Source: Xanthomonas codiaei (GTDB lineage Bacteria > Pseudomonadota > Gammaproteobacteria > Xanthomonadales > Xanthomonadaceae). From it: 44,244 bases of DNA. This document shows, piece by piece, positions 18,458 to 27,188 of this stretch (positions within the stretch are counted from its first letter, which is position 1; the number at the start of each line of letters is the position of its first letter). The notes under the pieces were generated by a model. It was not told the DNA's origin and did not search any database. It worked only from the letters and a program-made list of their open reading frames with translations. Position numbers and translations under genes: made by a program. The DNA lies in assembly GCF_002939785.1 (NCBI RefSeq), contig NZ_MDEC01000015.1, positions 76,573-120,816 on the forward strand, given 5' to 3'.

Positions 18458-18476
18458 GGTAAACCGGTGTCATTGG
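18458..18476. promoter_or_regulatory. Candidate LacI-family operator between hydratase/TRAP and esterase operons
   Basis: TGGTAAACCGGTGTCATTG differs from the kduI site by one base. It sits in the 137-bp divergent promoter region, 65 bp from the hydratase start and 55 bp from the esterase start, so it could control both directions. Confidence 0.7.
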
Positions 18477-18530
18477 CAATGTGCAGTGCGGCATTGTGAC
18501 CGCGATTGCGAAGCGACCCTGGGAGGGGCG

Positions 18531-19604
18531 ATGCGACAGACAAGCCATCAACGCCATGGCCGCGAGCCGTTACACCGGCTGCGCCGGAGCCTTGCGCTGG
18601 TCTTGGGTGCCCTGATGCTGACCGCCATGCCCGCCTGGACGGCCGAGGCGGCCAGCGCCGATACAGCGGCCGAGCAGGCCAGCCGGATCGCACTCTGGCC
18701 GGCCGGCATGGCACCGGGAGACACCGCGCTGGCGCAGCCGCAGCGCATCGTGGACCGCAGCAGCGATGCCGCCCGCCCTGACCGCTACATCCAGTCCATC
18801 AGCCAGCCCTATCTGGTGGTGTACCGGCCCAGGCAGCCCAACGGCACTGCGCTGCTGGTCACCCCGGGCGGCGGCTACCAGCGCATCGTGCTGGACAACG
18901 AAGGCAGTGCACTGGCGCCTGGCTTTGCCGACCAGGCCGGCATCACCCTGTTCGTGCTGCGCTACCGGTTGCCGGGCGAAGGCCATCCGAACGGCGCCGA
19001 CGTACCGCTGGCCGACGCCCAGCGTGCGCTGCGGCTGATCCGCGCCAACGCGGCGCGTTACGGCATCGATGCACACCGGGTCGGGGTGATGGGGTTTTCG
19101 GCCGGTGGCCATGTCGCCGCCAGCCTGGGCACGCGCTATGCCGCACAGGTGTACCCGGCGCAGGATGCCGCCGATGCCTTGAGCGCCCGGCCGGACTTCC
19201 AGCTGCTGATCTACCCGGTGATCGACATGGACAGCGCCAACGCGCATCCGGGCTCGCGGCAGCGCCTGCTCGGCAGCGCGCCCAGCGCTGCGCAGGTGCG
19301 CGCCTACTCTCCGCAGCTGCACGTGGACGCGCGCACGCCGCCGGCCTTCCTGTTGCATGCGCAGGACGACAGTGTGGTGCCGGTGCGCAACAGCCTGCTG
19401 ATGCACGACGCACTGCTGCGCGCCGGAGTGCCCAGCGAGCTGCATGTGTTTGCGCAGGGCGGCCATGGCTTCGGCACCGAGCGCATCGCCGGGCTGACCC
19501 TGGCCGCCTGGCCGCAGCTGGCGCAGGCCTGGATTGCCCATATCACCACGCCACCGGCATCGGCGGCATCGGCGGCATCGGCGAAGAAGGATGCCGGGCG
19601 ATGA
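18531..19604 (+). CDS. Exported alpha/beta-hydrolase esterase (acetyl-xylan/pectin-esterase-like)
   Basis: 357-residue alpha/beta hydrolase. The signal peptide is about residues 18-40. The nucleophile elbow is GFSAGGH (Ser190), with Asp279 or Asp280 (HAQDDSVVP) and His312 (QGGHGF) completing the triad. The oxyanion-forming 'TPGGGYQRIV' is near residue 111. It resembles the BD-FAE/Axe-type esterases that remove acetyl or other acyl groups from plant polysaccharides. The start has a strong GGGAGGGGCG. It is first of three rightward genes with very tight spacing, and its stop overlaps the next start by 4 nt. The C-terminus is an Ala/Ser-rich tail. Confidence 0.88.
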   Translation: MRQTSHQRHGREPLHRLRRSLALVLGALMLTAMPAWTAEAASADTAAEQASRIALWPAGMAPGDTALAQPQRIVDRSSDAARPDRYIQSISQPYLVVYRPRQPNGTALLVTPGGGYQRIVLDNEGSALAPGFADQAGITLFVLRYRLPGEGHPNGADVPLADAQRALRLIRANAARYGIDAHRVGVMGFSAGGHVAASLGTRYAAQVYPAQDAADALSARPDFQLLIYPVIDMDSANAHPGSRQRLLGSAPSAAQVRAYSPQLHVDARTPPAFLLHAQDDSVVPVRNSLLMHDALLRAGVPSELHVFAQGGHGFGTERIAGLTLAAWPQLAQAWIAHITTPPASAASAASAKKDAGR

Positions 19605-21229
19605 GCGCACCGCGCGCGCCCGACCCGCGCCGCCGCACGCTGCTGCGCGGTGGCCTGCTTGCAACCGCCGCAGCCGCCTTGCCCGGCGTTGCCGCAGCCG
19701 CCGCGGCGCCAGCACCACCACGCGAGGACAGCGCGCCGCTGGCACACCTGCGCAGCGGCACCGTGCGCGGCCTGCGCGATGCCGGCATCTGCGTGTTCAA
19801 GGGCATCCCGTACGGCAGCGACACCGGCGCGCGGCGCTTCCAGGCCCCGCTGCCGGAAGTGCCCTGGCAGGGCGTGCGCGATGCCACCGGCTTCGGCGCC
19901 GCCGCCCCGCAATCCAAGGCCAGCGAACCGAGCAGCGAAGACTGCCTGTTCCTCAACGTGTGGACGCCGGCCCTGCGCGATGGTGGCCGGCGGCCGATCC
20001 TGTTCTATATCCACGGCGGCGGCTACACCACAGGCTCGGGCAGCGACCCGCTCTACGACGGCGTGCGCCTGTGCAAACGCGGCGATGTGGTGGTGATCAC
20101 CGTCAATCACCGGCTCAACCTGTTCGGCTACCTGTCGCTGGCGCAACTGGGCGATGCCAGCTTTGCCGATTCGGGCAATGCCGGCCAGCTGGACCTGATC
20201 CAGGCGCTGCACTGGGTGCGCCAGCATGCGGCCGAATTCGGCGGCGACGCCGGCAATGTCACCGTCTTCGGCCAATCCGGCGGCGGCGCCAAGATCGCCA
20301 CGCTGATGGCGATGCCGGCCGCACGTGGCTTGTTCCACCGCGCCTGGACCATGAGCGGCCAGCAGGTCACCGTGGCCGGCCCGCGTGCGGCCAGCCAGCG
20401 CGCGCAGCTGCTGCTGGACGCGCTGAAACTGACACCTGGCGACCTGCCGCGGCTGCGCACGTTGCCGGTGGCGCAGCTGTTGGCCGCCGCCGCGCAGGTG
20501 CGCGACCCCTCGCGGGTGGAAAATAGCGCGCTGTATTTCGGCCCGGTGCTGGATGCGCGCAACGTGCCGGTGCATCCGTTCTGGCCCACCGCGCCGCTGC
20601 AGTCTGCTGGCATTCCGATGGTGATCGGCAATACCCGCGACGAGACCCGCGCGTTTCTCGGCAACGATGCGAAAAACTTCGCGCTGAGCTGGGACGAATT
20701 ACCGGCCAGGCTGGAAGCCCAGCAATACGTGGACCTGTTGCCGCAGGTAGTGATCGCCGAATACCGCCGGCTGTATCCACACTACACGCCGTCGCAGGTG
20801 TTCTTCGCCGCCACCACGGCCGGACGCTCCTGGCGTGGGGCGGTCGAGGAGGCCGAAGCGCGCGCACGCCAGGGCGCGCCCACCTGGGTCTATCAACTGG
20901 ATTGGGGCTCGCCACTGGATGGCGGCAAGTTCGGCGCCTTCCACACGCTGGATATCCCGCTGGTGTTCGACACCATTGCGCAGCCCGGTTCGCGTACCGG
21001 CAACAGCCCTGCCGCGCAGCAGATGGCCGAGCAGATGAGCAGCGCCCTGCTCGCGTTCGCGCGCCATGGCGACCCCAATCAACGCGGCCTGCCGCGCTGG
21101 GAGCCGTATTCGCTGGAGCACCGCGAGACCTTGCTGTTCGACGTGCCCAGCCGGCTGGCCCTGGACCCCCGCGGCGGCGAGCGACGGCTGTATCAGCAAG
21201 CCCCCTTCATCCAGCGCGGCACGTTCTGA
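19601..21229 (+). CDS. Exported type-B carboxylesterase
   Basis: 542-residue carboxylesterase of the cholinesterase-like fold. A Tat-type leader (RRRTLLRGG) precedes an Ala-rich stretch. Family signatures are 'FKGIPYG', 'SEDCLFLNVWTP', 'YIHGGGYTTGSG' (oxyanion hole), 'VTVFGQSGGGAKI' (Ser226), and 'FGAFHTLDIPLVFD' carrying the catalytic His. The acidic residue probably lies in 'GNTRDETRAFLG'. It overlaps the previous gene by ATGA and precedes a rhamnogalacturonan acetylesterase by 24 bp, so a role in de-esterifying pectic side chains is likely. The precise substrate is unknown. Confidence 0.9.
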   Translation: MSAPRAPDPRRRTLLRGGLLATAAAALPGVAAAAAAPAPPREDSAPLAHLRSGTVRGLRDAGICVFKGIPYGSDTGARRFQAPLPEVPWQGVRDATGFGAAAPQSKASEPSSEDCLFLNVWTPALRDGGRRPILFYIHGGGYTTGSGSDPLYDGVRLCKRGDVVVITVNHRLNLFGYLSLAQLGDASFADSGNAGQLDLIQALHWVRQHAAEFGGDAGNVTVFGQSGGGAKIATLMAMPAARGLFHRAWTMSGQQVTVAGPRAASQRAQLLLDALKLTPGDLPRLRTLPVAQLLAAAAQVRDPSRVENSALYFGPVLDARNVPVHPFWPTAPLQSAGIPMVIGNTRDETRAFLGNDAKNFALSWDELPARLEAQQYVDLLPQVVIAEYRRLYPHYTPSQVFFAATTAGRSWRGAVEEAEARARQGAPTWVYQLDWGSPLDGGKFGAFHTLDIPLVFDTIAQPGSRTGNSPAAQQMAEQMSSALLAFARHGDPNQRGLPRWEPYSLEHRETLLFDVPSRLALDPRGGERRLYQQAPFIQRGTF

Positions 21230-21253
21230 CCGCCTTTCCTCGACGGTGATCCC

Positions 21254-22198
21254 ATGCGTTTGTGTTCTCTTGTTGCGCCGCTGTTGGTGTTTGCACTGGC
21301 TGCGGCCAGCGTGCCGATTGCAGCCGCTGCCGCTGGCATGGGCAGCACAGCTGCGGTGGCACCTGCGTTCGCCGCCAGCAAGATCGTGCTGGTCGGCGAT
21401 TCCACCACCGCCGTGCAGGGTGGCTGGGGGCCGAGTTTTTGCGCGCAGCATGTGACCTCGTTCCTGAGCTGCGTGAACCTGGCACGCGGCGGCCGCAGCA
21501 CGGCCAACTACCGCGCAGAAGGCTCGTGGGAGCTTGCGCTCAAGGAGTTGCGCAGCGGCGGCTATCGACAGGTGGTGGTGCTGATCCAGTTCGGCCACAA
21601 CGACCAGCCAGGCAAGCCGGGGCGTTCGACCGACCTGGCGACCGAGTTTCCTGCCAATCTGCGCCGCTATGTGGCCGAGGCGCGTGCCGCCGGCGCCATG
21701 CCGGTGCTGGTGACGCCGTTGACGCGCCGGCAGTTCGAACGCGGCCAGCTGCTGGACGACCTGGGCCCCTGGGCGGAGGCCACGCGTGCGGTGGCGCGCG
21801 AACTACAGGTGCCACTGATCGACCTGCACGCGCGCAGCCGCGCGCTGGTGCAGGGCATGGGCCCGGTGCTGGCCATGCGGCTGGCGCAGCGCCCGGCCGA
21901 CCCGCAGCAGGTGATCGCAGCGCAATCGGGCACCACCATCGGCAAGACGCCGGCGCAAACGCTGCCGTCATCGTCATCGCCATCGCCATCGTCGAAAATG
22001 CCTGAAGCCGCCAGCGTGCCTGCAGCCACCGCGACTGCCACTGCACAGGACAATGCCAGTGCAGAACCGATGGGCCAGGCCAAACTTGCCTTCGACTACA
22101 CGCATCTTGGCCCCGAGGGCGCGGATGTCTTTGCGGCGATCATTGCCGACGAGTTGGCAAGACACGTGCCTGCCTTGCGGCCGCTGTTGATTCCGTGA
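21254..22198 (+). CDS. Exported rhamnogalacturonan acetylesterase (SGNH, CE12-like)
   Basis: 314-residue SGNH hydrolase. The signal peptide is residues 1-26. Catalytic blocks are LVGDSTT (Ser50), GGRST (residues 79-83), FGHND (Asn116) and FDYTHLG (Asp281, His284). It differs from the esterase at 7074-8192 in lacking a cupin. An unusual 45-residue insert (about 230-275) of Ser/Pro/Thr/Ala low complexity, partly encoded by TCATCG/CCATCG triplet-type repeats, separates the last catalytic block from the rest. It probably removes acetyl groups from rhamnogalacturonan backbones. It is third in the esterase operon. Confidence 0.9.
   Translation: MRLCSLVAPLLVFALAAASVPIAAAAAGMGSTAAVAPAFAASKIVLVGDSTTAVQGGWGPSFCAQHVTSFLSCVNLARGGRSTANYRAEGSWELALKELRSGGYRQVVVLIQFGHNDQPGKPGRSTDLATEFPANLRRYVAEARAAGAMPVLVTPLTRRQFERGQLLDDLGPWAEATRAVARELQVPLIDLHARSRALVQGMGPVLAMRLAQRPADPQQVIAAQSGTTIGKTPAQTLPSSSSPSPSSKMPEAASVPAATATATAQDNASAEPMGQAKLAFDYTHLGPEGADVFAAIIADELARHVPALRPLLIP
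21965..21996 (+). repeat. In-frame hexanucleotide-type repeat in esterase linker
   Basis: Consecutive (T/C)CATCG units encode a Ser/Pro run in the linker of the rhamnogalacturonan acetylesterase. The units are two codons long, so copy changes would keep the frame. Confidence 0.7.
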
Positions 22199-22326
22199 TG
22201 CGTGGCGGCTAGCTGCGCTTGGCATGATCGGGAACTTGACGCGCAATGACGCTGCAGTCGTTCCCGGGCGTGCAGAGCGGGGTTGGCGCAATCGACTGCT
22301 CATCGCGGGCGTGGTCGCTTGTTCCG

Positions 22327-22410
22327 CACCCTCATCCGCCCCTTCGCTGCACCTTCTCCCCGATGAAGGGGACAATATCCCGGTAGGAGAAGGAAATGCA
22401 GCGAGGCTGC
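22327..22410. repeat. Palindromic intergenic repeat, diverged copy
   Basis: 'accctcatccgccccttcgctgcacc' is followed by TTCTCC...GGAGAA arms with a longer spacer than in other copies, then 'atgcagcgaggctgcg', which mirrors 'cgctgca' at the start. It lies between the convergent esterase and aldo/keto reductase genes. Confidence 0.7.
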
Positions 22411-22497
22411 GCCTTGTTGGACGCATCGCACGAGCACCTGCCACGCCCGCCCTGGCCGCCACGCAGATGTTTGAACAGGCGGTCCAGGCATCATCCC

Positions 22498-23646
22498 TCA
22501 ATGCGCAACGGGCACCGGCGCATCCGCCTCGATCACGCCTTCGCGCTTGAGCTCCTCCCACACCGCCGCCGGAATCGCCACGCGCATCGATGCTGCATTG
22601 GCGCTGGCCTGTTCGGCCGTGCGGGCACCCGGAATCACTGCCGACACCACCTTCGGGGCAGCCGCGAACTGCAGCGCTAAGGTACGCAGATCCACACCAT
22701 GCCGCTCGCAGATCGCCATCGCCTTCTGTCGTTTGGCCGGCGCCCATTGCGGCACGGTGCCATCGTAGAGATAGCGCTCGCGCCCGGCCAGATAACCGGC
22801 CAGCAGTGGCGCACCCACCACCACCGAGGCGCCATGCCTGGCGATCTTCGGAAAGGTGTCGTGCAAGGCCTGCGCGTGGTCGAGCAGCGAGTATTGGCAG
22901 GCCAGCAGGAAAATGTCCGGGTCGGCCTCTTCGATCGCGCGTAATGCAGGCTCGGGGCGATTGACGCCAAAGCCCCAGGCCTTGATCAGGCCCTCCTTGC
23001 GCATCCTGGTCAGCTCCGGCATCGCACCCCTGGCCGCTTCGGCGAAGCGCTGCTCCCAGGGCATGCCCAGGTCTTTTTCGTTGTCCGGCGACAGGTCGTG
23101 GATGTAGACGATATCGATCTGCGACACGCCCAGGCGCTGCAGGCTGTCTTCGATCGAACGCCGCACGCCGGCGGCACTGTAGTCGTAGCGGTAGTCGAAT
23201 GGCGAGGGCTGCACCCACATCGTCTTGGGCGGCTTGCTGGTGGCGGTGAGCAACCGCCCGACCTTGGTGGAGAGCACGTAGTCCGCGGCACGATGGGTGT
23301 GCAGATGGCGGCCCATGCGCCGTTCCGACAGGCCCAGCCCGTACCACGGCGAGGTATCGAAATGACGTACGCCCGACTCCCACACCGCCGCCAGGGTCTG
23401 CTCGCTCTGCGCATCGCTGGTGGGCGCAAACCCGTTGCCGATCGCCACACCGCCGAAGCCAAGCCGCGTGCCCGGTCGATAGCGCACGGTCTTGTCGGGC
23501 GGATTGGTCGGCAGCGACGCGGCTGTGGCCTTGCCGCGCGTGGGTATCACGCTGCCGGGTGCAGCTGGCTTGGCCATCAGCGGGGCAGCGGCCAGGGCCG
23601 CGGTGCCGGCAACGGCGGCGGAGAGGAATTGGCGACGGGTGTTCAT
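22498..23646 (-). CDS. Exported aldo/keto reductase (aldose 1-dehydrogenase-like)
   Basis: 382-residue aldo/keto reductase with a Tat-type leader (MNTRRQFLSAAVAG). The barrel starts near residue 62. The catalytic tetrad is visible as Asp and Tyr in 'HFDTSPWYGLGLSE', Lys in 'STKVGR' and His in 'IDIVYIHDLS'. The C-terminal cofactor region is 'VVSAVIPGARTAEQASANAASM'. It is closest in pattern to D-threo-aldose/L-fucose dehydrogenases. Tat export of a nicotinamide-dependent enzyme is notable but known for such leaders. It converges on the esterase operon; a sugar-oxidising role beside pectin breakdown is only suggested by context. Confidence 0.87.
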   Translation of the reverse strand: MNTRRQFLSAAVAGTAALAAAPLMAKPAAPGSVIPTRGKATAASLPTNPPDKTVRYRPGTRLGFGGVAIGNGFAPTSDAQSEQTLAAVWESGVRHFDTSPWYGLGLSERRMGRHLHTHRAADYVLSTKVGRLLTATSKPPKTMWVQPSPFDYRYDYSAAGVRRSIEDSLQRLGVSQIDIVYIHDLSPDNEKDLGMPWEQRFAEAARGAMPELTRMRKEGLIKAWGFGVNRPEPALRAIEEADPDIFLLACQYSLLDHAQALHDTFPKIARHGASVVVGAPLLAGYLAGRERYLYDGTVPQWAPAKRQKAMAICERHGVDLRTLALQFAAAPKVVSAVIPGARTAEQASANAASMRVAIPAAVWEELKREGVIEADAPVPVAH

Positions 23647-23714
23647 GGAAACTCCTGGCAACAACGCAAGGCCGCAGGATGGCCCCGCCAGCGTGCAGGC
23701 CAGGTCAGCGACCT

Positions 23715-24179
23715 TTAACGCAGCGCCAGCACCTGCAATTGCGCACGCGGCGCGCCATCGCCCAGCCACAGCTGCGCCACGCTGACAGGCAGGCTGAAGC
23801 GGCGCGGACCGGCGCTGCCCGGATTGAGGTACAGCACGCCTTCGCGCGTGTGGATTGCCGGCTTGTGCGAATGCCCGCTGACGATCACGTCCGCCTGCAC
23901 CTGCGGTGCCAGTGTCTTCAGATCGTGCAGCACGTGGAGACGCACACCCGCGATCTGCAGATCCAGCGTCTGCGGCAGGCCCGCCGCCCAGGGCTGGTTA
24001 TCGACATTGCCCGCGATGACATGCAACGGCGCCAGCGCCTGCAGCGCCTCGAGCACCTGCGGCTTGCCGACATCGCCGGCATGGATGATCTGCGCGCAGC
24101 CGCTGAGCGCGGCGAGCGCCTCGGGCCGCAACAGCCCGTGGGTGTCGGAGATCACACCGATGCGCTTGCCGGTGTTCAC
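23715..24179 (-). CDS. YfcE/MJ0936-type metallophosphoesterase
   Basis: About 154 residues from the chosen GTG. Motifs for the two-metal site are 'VISDTHG' (Asp, His), 'IIHAGDVG' (Asp), 'IAGNVDN' (Asn), 'LHDL' and 'SGHSHKP' (His-x-His). The family hydrolyses phosphodiesters in vitro; the biological substrate is unknown. The frame is open to an ATG at 24233, but family members begin directly at the 'IGVISDTHG' strand, which favours the GTG at 24179 with GAG upstream. The upstream 18 residues do not look conserved. Confidence 0.88.
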   Translation of the reverse strand: MNTGKRIGVISDTHGLLRPEALAALSGCAQIIHAGDVGKPQVLEALQALAPLHVIAGNVDNQPWAAGLPQTLDLQIAGVRLHVLHDLKTLAPQVQADVIVSGHSHKPAIHTREGVLYLNPGSAGPRRFSLPVSVAQLWLGDGAPRAQLQVLALR

Positions 24180-24396
24180 TGCATCTCGAGCTCGTTGGGA
24201 AACGAAAATTGCAACGACCTGCTCCGTCATCACGGCCAGTGGCTGGCCATATCAGCACCGTTGACCAGACACGTCGACGGTGTGGCGATAGCACATGCCT
24301 AAGCGAATCGCCGTTCTGCAGCCTCAATGCCGGGTCGGTGCACACTACCCGCACCGCTTAGCTCAGGTGTGCACCCCGATCCTCCGGACCATCGCG

Positions 24397-24924
24397 TTAC
24401 CAACCACTATATGCCCAGTAAAGTCGTGAGGACTTGGTGTCATAGATCATGATCCCCTTGCCTCGGGAGCGCGCGGTAGGCGGACCCAGATCTCCGTCCT
24501 CGCTATACAGGAACGTGACCACGTAGCGCGAGGAGTTCGCAAGGGGGAGCGCGGGACAATGTTTGTCCGCAGAGGCGTCCGAGTCCGCCCATTGCCGCAA
24601 CTCGAATTGCTGATTCTCGTCGAACGGGACTCGCTGCCAATACCGGCGTGCAGCCGCGCTGGCCCAGAATGCATCCGGAATTCTCGCCACGTCGACAGCA
24701 CCGGCGTAAAAAAGCCCGTCGATGAATCCCGCTTCCCTGCAGAAGTGCGGTATTCCGCGCACAGAGGTGACCTGGCTGAGTCCACTGCGTTGCAGTTGAT
24801 CGTTCATGATGTCGATGGTAATGAACACACGAACTGTTGTTGCGTAAACCTGAAGATTAACGAGCATCGCCACCGGAATGCCCACGATCAGCAAGATGGT
24901 GCGCACCCATTTATGCAAGCGCAT
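24397..24924 (-). CDS. Hypothetical membrane-anchored protein
   Basis: 175-residue protein that I do not recognise. One N-terminal hydrophobic helix (about residues 8-30, 'VRTILLIVGIPVAMLVNLQVYATTV') suggests an inner-membrane anchor or uncleaved signal. The rest is soluble, with two Cys residues (HFCREAG, KHCPALP) and a C-terminal 'YDTKSSRLYWAYSGW'. Its base composition looks less GC-rich than its neighbours, which may indicate recent acquisition. There is no operon partner. Confidence 0.65.
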   Translation of the reverse strand: MRLHKWVRTILLIVGIPVAMLVNLQVYATTVRVFITIDIMNDQLQRSGLSQVTSVRGIPHFCREAGFIDGLFYAGAVDVARIPDAFWASAAARRYWQRVPFDENQQFELRQWADSDASADKHCPALPLANSSRYVVTFLYSEDGDLGPPTARSRGKGIMIYDTKSSRLYWAYSGW

Positions 24925-25085
24925 TGGATTGCCTCAACTCCGTTAGTCACGGCCGACACCATCGCATAATGCCAGCGGCCACGCCGCAGGCCGGCATCCT
25001 TGGCAAGTTGCATACGACTCCCCTGCCCGGCACTGTTGGCATGCCTGTGGTCACACGACAGCTAGAAGAGCGTTTGACAACACCC

Positions 25086-26636
25086 TCAGGCCGGCGCTCG
25101 CCCCCACGCCCACACACTGTTCGGATCGCCGCGCAGGCCGCGTCGCTTTTCGGCACGCGCCATCTGCCAATATACCCATGCCATCACCAAGGCGACCAGA
25201 TCGACGACCAGCGTCGTCGGGTCCCGCCAAGGAACGGCGCTGCCTTGCGCGCTGAAGCAGCTGGCCAGCGGAATCGTGGCCGTCAGCACGGCGCAGGCCA
25301 GCAGCACCTCATATGCGCCACGCGCAGTCGGGCGCAGCGCGGCCCACACCACGCTGGCGCCAAACACCGCGTAGTAGACATGCCGCTCCTGGCCCTGCGG
25401 CAGAAACCGCGCCGCGATGAACAACGCCGAGATGCCGGCCACACTACCCAGGCAGACGCCGACCGTGAGCCGCGCCATCGCATGTGTGCGGCGTGGCTGC
25501 GCGGGTTGGCGGCGCTTGCGTCGGGTTTCGATCCACAACAGGTTGCCGCTGTAGAACAGGAAGGCGCCGCCCAGGCCGAGCAGGAAGTACAGCCACTGCA
25601 CCGCCACATGGCCGAAGTTACCGAAGTGCAGCGCCTGCAGCCCGCGCAGGGCGGCGGTGCCGGGCGACATCGTGGCCGGCTCCAGCACGCGCAGCACCTG
25701 GCCGGTGGTGGCGTCCAGCGCCACCCCGCCCAGGCTGTTGAGCCGGCGCTGATCGTGATGGCCATAGACCTCCACCCGCGCGTTGGCGTCGCCGGCATCG
25801 TGGTAGGCCAGGCTTTCCGGCACGAAACCCGGGCTGGCCGCACGTGCGCGTTCCAGCAGTGTCGCAACCGGCAGCAGCGGTGCAGCGCGTTTGGCTGGCG
25901 CCGCGTGCGGTGCGAGCTCGAAGTCCGGCTCCAGGATCTGCATCAGCTTGCCGTCGAAGACCAGGAACTGGAACGGCGCCAGCAGCAGCACGCCCAAACA
26001 CAGCACCGCGCCGGACCAGGCGAAGATCACGTGGAACGGCAGCGACAGCAAGCCCACCAGATTGTGTGCGTCCTGCCACAGCCGCTTGACGTTGGCGCCC
26101 AGACGCAGCGCGAACAGGTCCTTGAAGAACACCGGCGCATACAGCACCACGCCGCTGACCAGCGCCAGCCCGTACAGCACGCTCACCACGCCGAACAGAT
26201 AGGTGCCGAACACGCGCGGCAGGCCGGCGGTGAAGTGCAGGTCGTACAGGAAATCGGCAAAGCCGGTGCGTTGCGGCAGTTCCAGCAGACCGCCGTCGGG
26301 TGCGTGTTGATACTGGCGCATGCCGCCACTGGCATCGGCCTGGGCGCCATACCAGTACAGCCGCGCCAACGGCCCATGCTCGCCGGGCAGCAACACCAGG
26401 AACGACTCGGCCACCTGTGGATGCGCAGCGAGGACGCGATCGAGCAGCGATTGCGCCGCGGCGACCGGTTCGGCCGGCGACGGCGACGACGCGCGCGGCG
26501 CCACCTGCCAGTTGCTCAATTCGTGGGTGAACACGGTGAGGGCACCGGCATAGAAGGCGATGAACAAGGCCATGCCGGCCAGCAGCCCCATCCAGCTGTG
26601 TACCGACAGGAACGCGCGCAAGGTGGCGGCCTTCAT
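25086..26636 (-). CDS. PepSY-associated membrane protein (iron-uptake type)
   Basis: 516-residue inner-membrane protein with the PepSY-TM layout: helix 1 'HSWMGLLAGMALFIAFYAGALTVF', a periplasmic PepSY region, paired helices ('GVVSVLYGLALVSGVVLYAPVFF', 'FHVIFAWSGAVLCLGVLLLAPFQFL'), a second PepSY stretch, then several C-terminal helices. Conserved His residues in 'FLYDLHFTAG', 'DAHNLVGLL' and 'ALHFGNFGH' suggest haem or metal handling, as in siderophore-iron reductase-like members. The start at 26636 overlaps the upstream gene by ATGA. The role in ferric-siderophore processing is inferred from the family and from the DUF3649/DUF3325 partners. Confidence 0.88.
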   Translation of the reverse strand: MKAATLRAFLSVHSWMGLLAGMALFIAFYAGALTVFTHELSNWQVAPRASSPSPAEPVAAAQSLLDRVLAAHPQVAESFLVLLPGEHGPLARLYWYGAQADASGGMRQYQHAPDGGLLELPQRTGFADFLYDLHFTAGLPRVFGTYLFGVVSVLYGLALVSGVVLYAPVFFKDLFALRLGANVKRLWQDAHNLVGLLSLPFHVIFAWSGAVLCLGVLLLAPFQFLVFDGKLMQILEPDFELAPHAAPAKRAAPLLPVATLLERARAASPGFVPESLAYHDAGDANARVEVYGHHDQRRLNSLGGVALDATTGQVLRVLEPATMSPGTAALRGLQALHFGNFGHVAVQWLYFLLGLGGAFLFYSGNLLWIETRRKRRQPAQPRRTHAMARLTVGVCLGSVAGISALFIAARFLPQGQERHVYYAVFGASVVWAALRPTARGAYEVLLACAVLTATIPLASCFSAQGSAVPWRDPTTLVVDLVALVMAWVYWQMARAEKRRGLRGDPNSVWAWGRAPA

Positions 26637-26905
26637 GCGGGAAGCTCCGTCCAGCCCAGCGCCTTGATGATCGCCAGCGCGAGGTAGCACAGCAGGGTCA
26701 GTCCGCCCAGGCACCACCAGGCACGCGCCGCACTACGGAATGCGAACGGCCAGGCCATCGCGCCGATCCAGACCGGGAACATCAGCAGCAGCCACTCCAG
26801 CGTGTAGGACTGCCGCGGCCCCGGCAGCAGCAGCGCGCACAACCCCACCAGCGCAACCGCCAATGGCAGGCCCAGCACCACCGCTGCCAACCATCTAGCC
26901 CACAT
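26633..26905 (-). CDS. DUF3649 family small membrane protein
   Basis: 90-residue protein with three hydrophobic helices. 'WIGAMAWPFAFRSAARAWW' matches the conserved core of DUF3649. It lies between the DUF3325 gene (11-nt overlap) and the PepSY gene (4-nt ATGA overlap), a conserved arrangement in iron-uptake loci. The biochemical role is unknown. Confidence 0.8.
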   Translation of the reverse strand: MWARWLAAVVLGLPLAVALVGLCALLLPGPRQSYTLEWLLLMFPVWIGAMAWPFAFRSAARAWWCLGGLTLLCYLALAIIKALGWTELPA

Positions 26906-27188
26906 GCCGCACCTGCCTGCGCTGCGCGCGCGCCTGACGCCAGAGATCCACACACGGCAGCACGATGGCCGCCAGCATCAATGCAGTCAGCGCCGCGAAG
27001 ATGCCCGCCCACACGCCCAGCGCAGCGATGGCGCAGGCCAGCGACAGCGCAAACAGCGCAAGGCCGCCCGCACGCAGTGGCCGTCTCCAGCGTGGAGTGC
27101 GCTGCCACAGGCGCTGATGCATGGTGGCCAGGTAGAACAACGTTGCCGCCGCGGCGGCCGCCAGCAGGTAGACACCGGTCAGCAGCAT
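26895..27188 (-). CDS. DUF3325 family small membrane protein
   Basis: 97-residue protein with three predicted helices. 'RRPLRAGGLALFALSLACAIAALGVWAGIFAALTA' fits DUF3325. First gene of a three-gene leftward operon with DUF3649 and PepSY proteins. The ATG at 27188 gives a hydrophobic N-terminus (MLLTGVYLLAAAAAATLFYLA); the longer frame upstream lacks similarity. Unlike many relatives, the operon has no adjacent TonB-dependent receptor. Confidence 0.8.
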   Translation of the reverse strand: MLLTGVYLLAAAAAATLFYLATMHQRLWQRTPRWRRPLRAGGLALFALSLACAIAALGVWAGIFAALTALMLAAIVLPCVDLWRQARAQRRQVRHVG

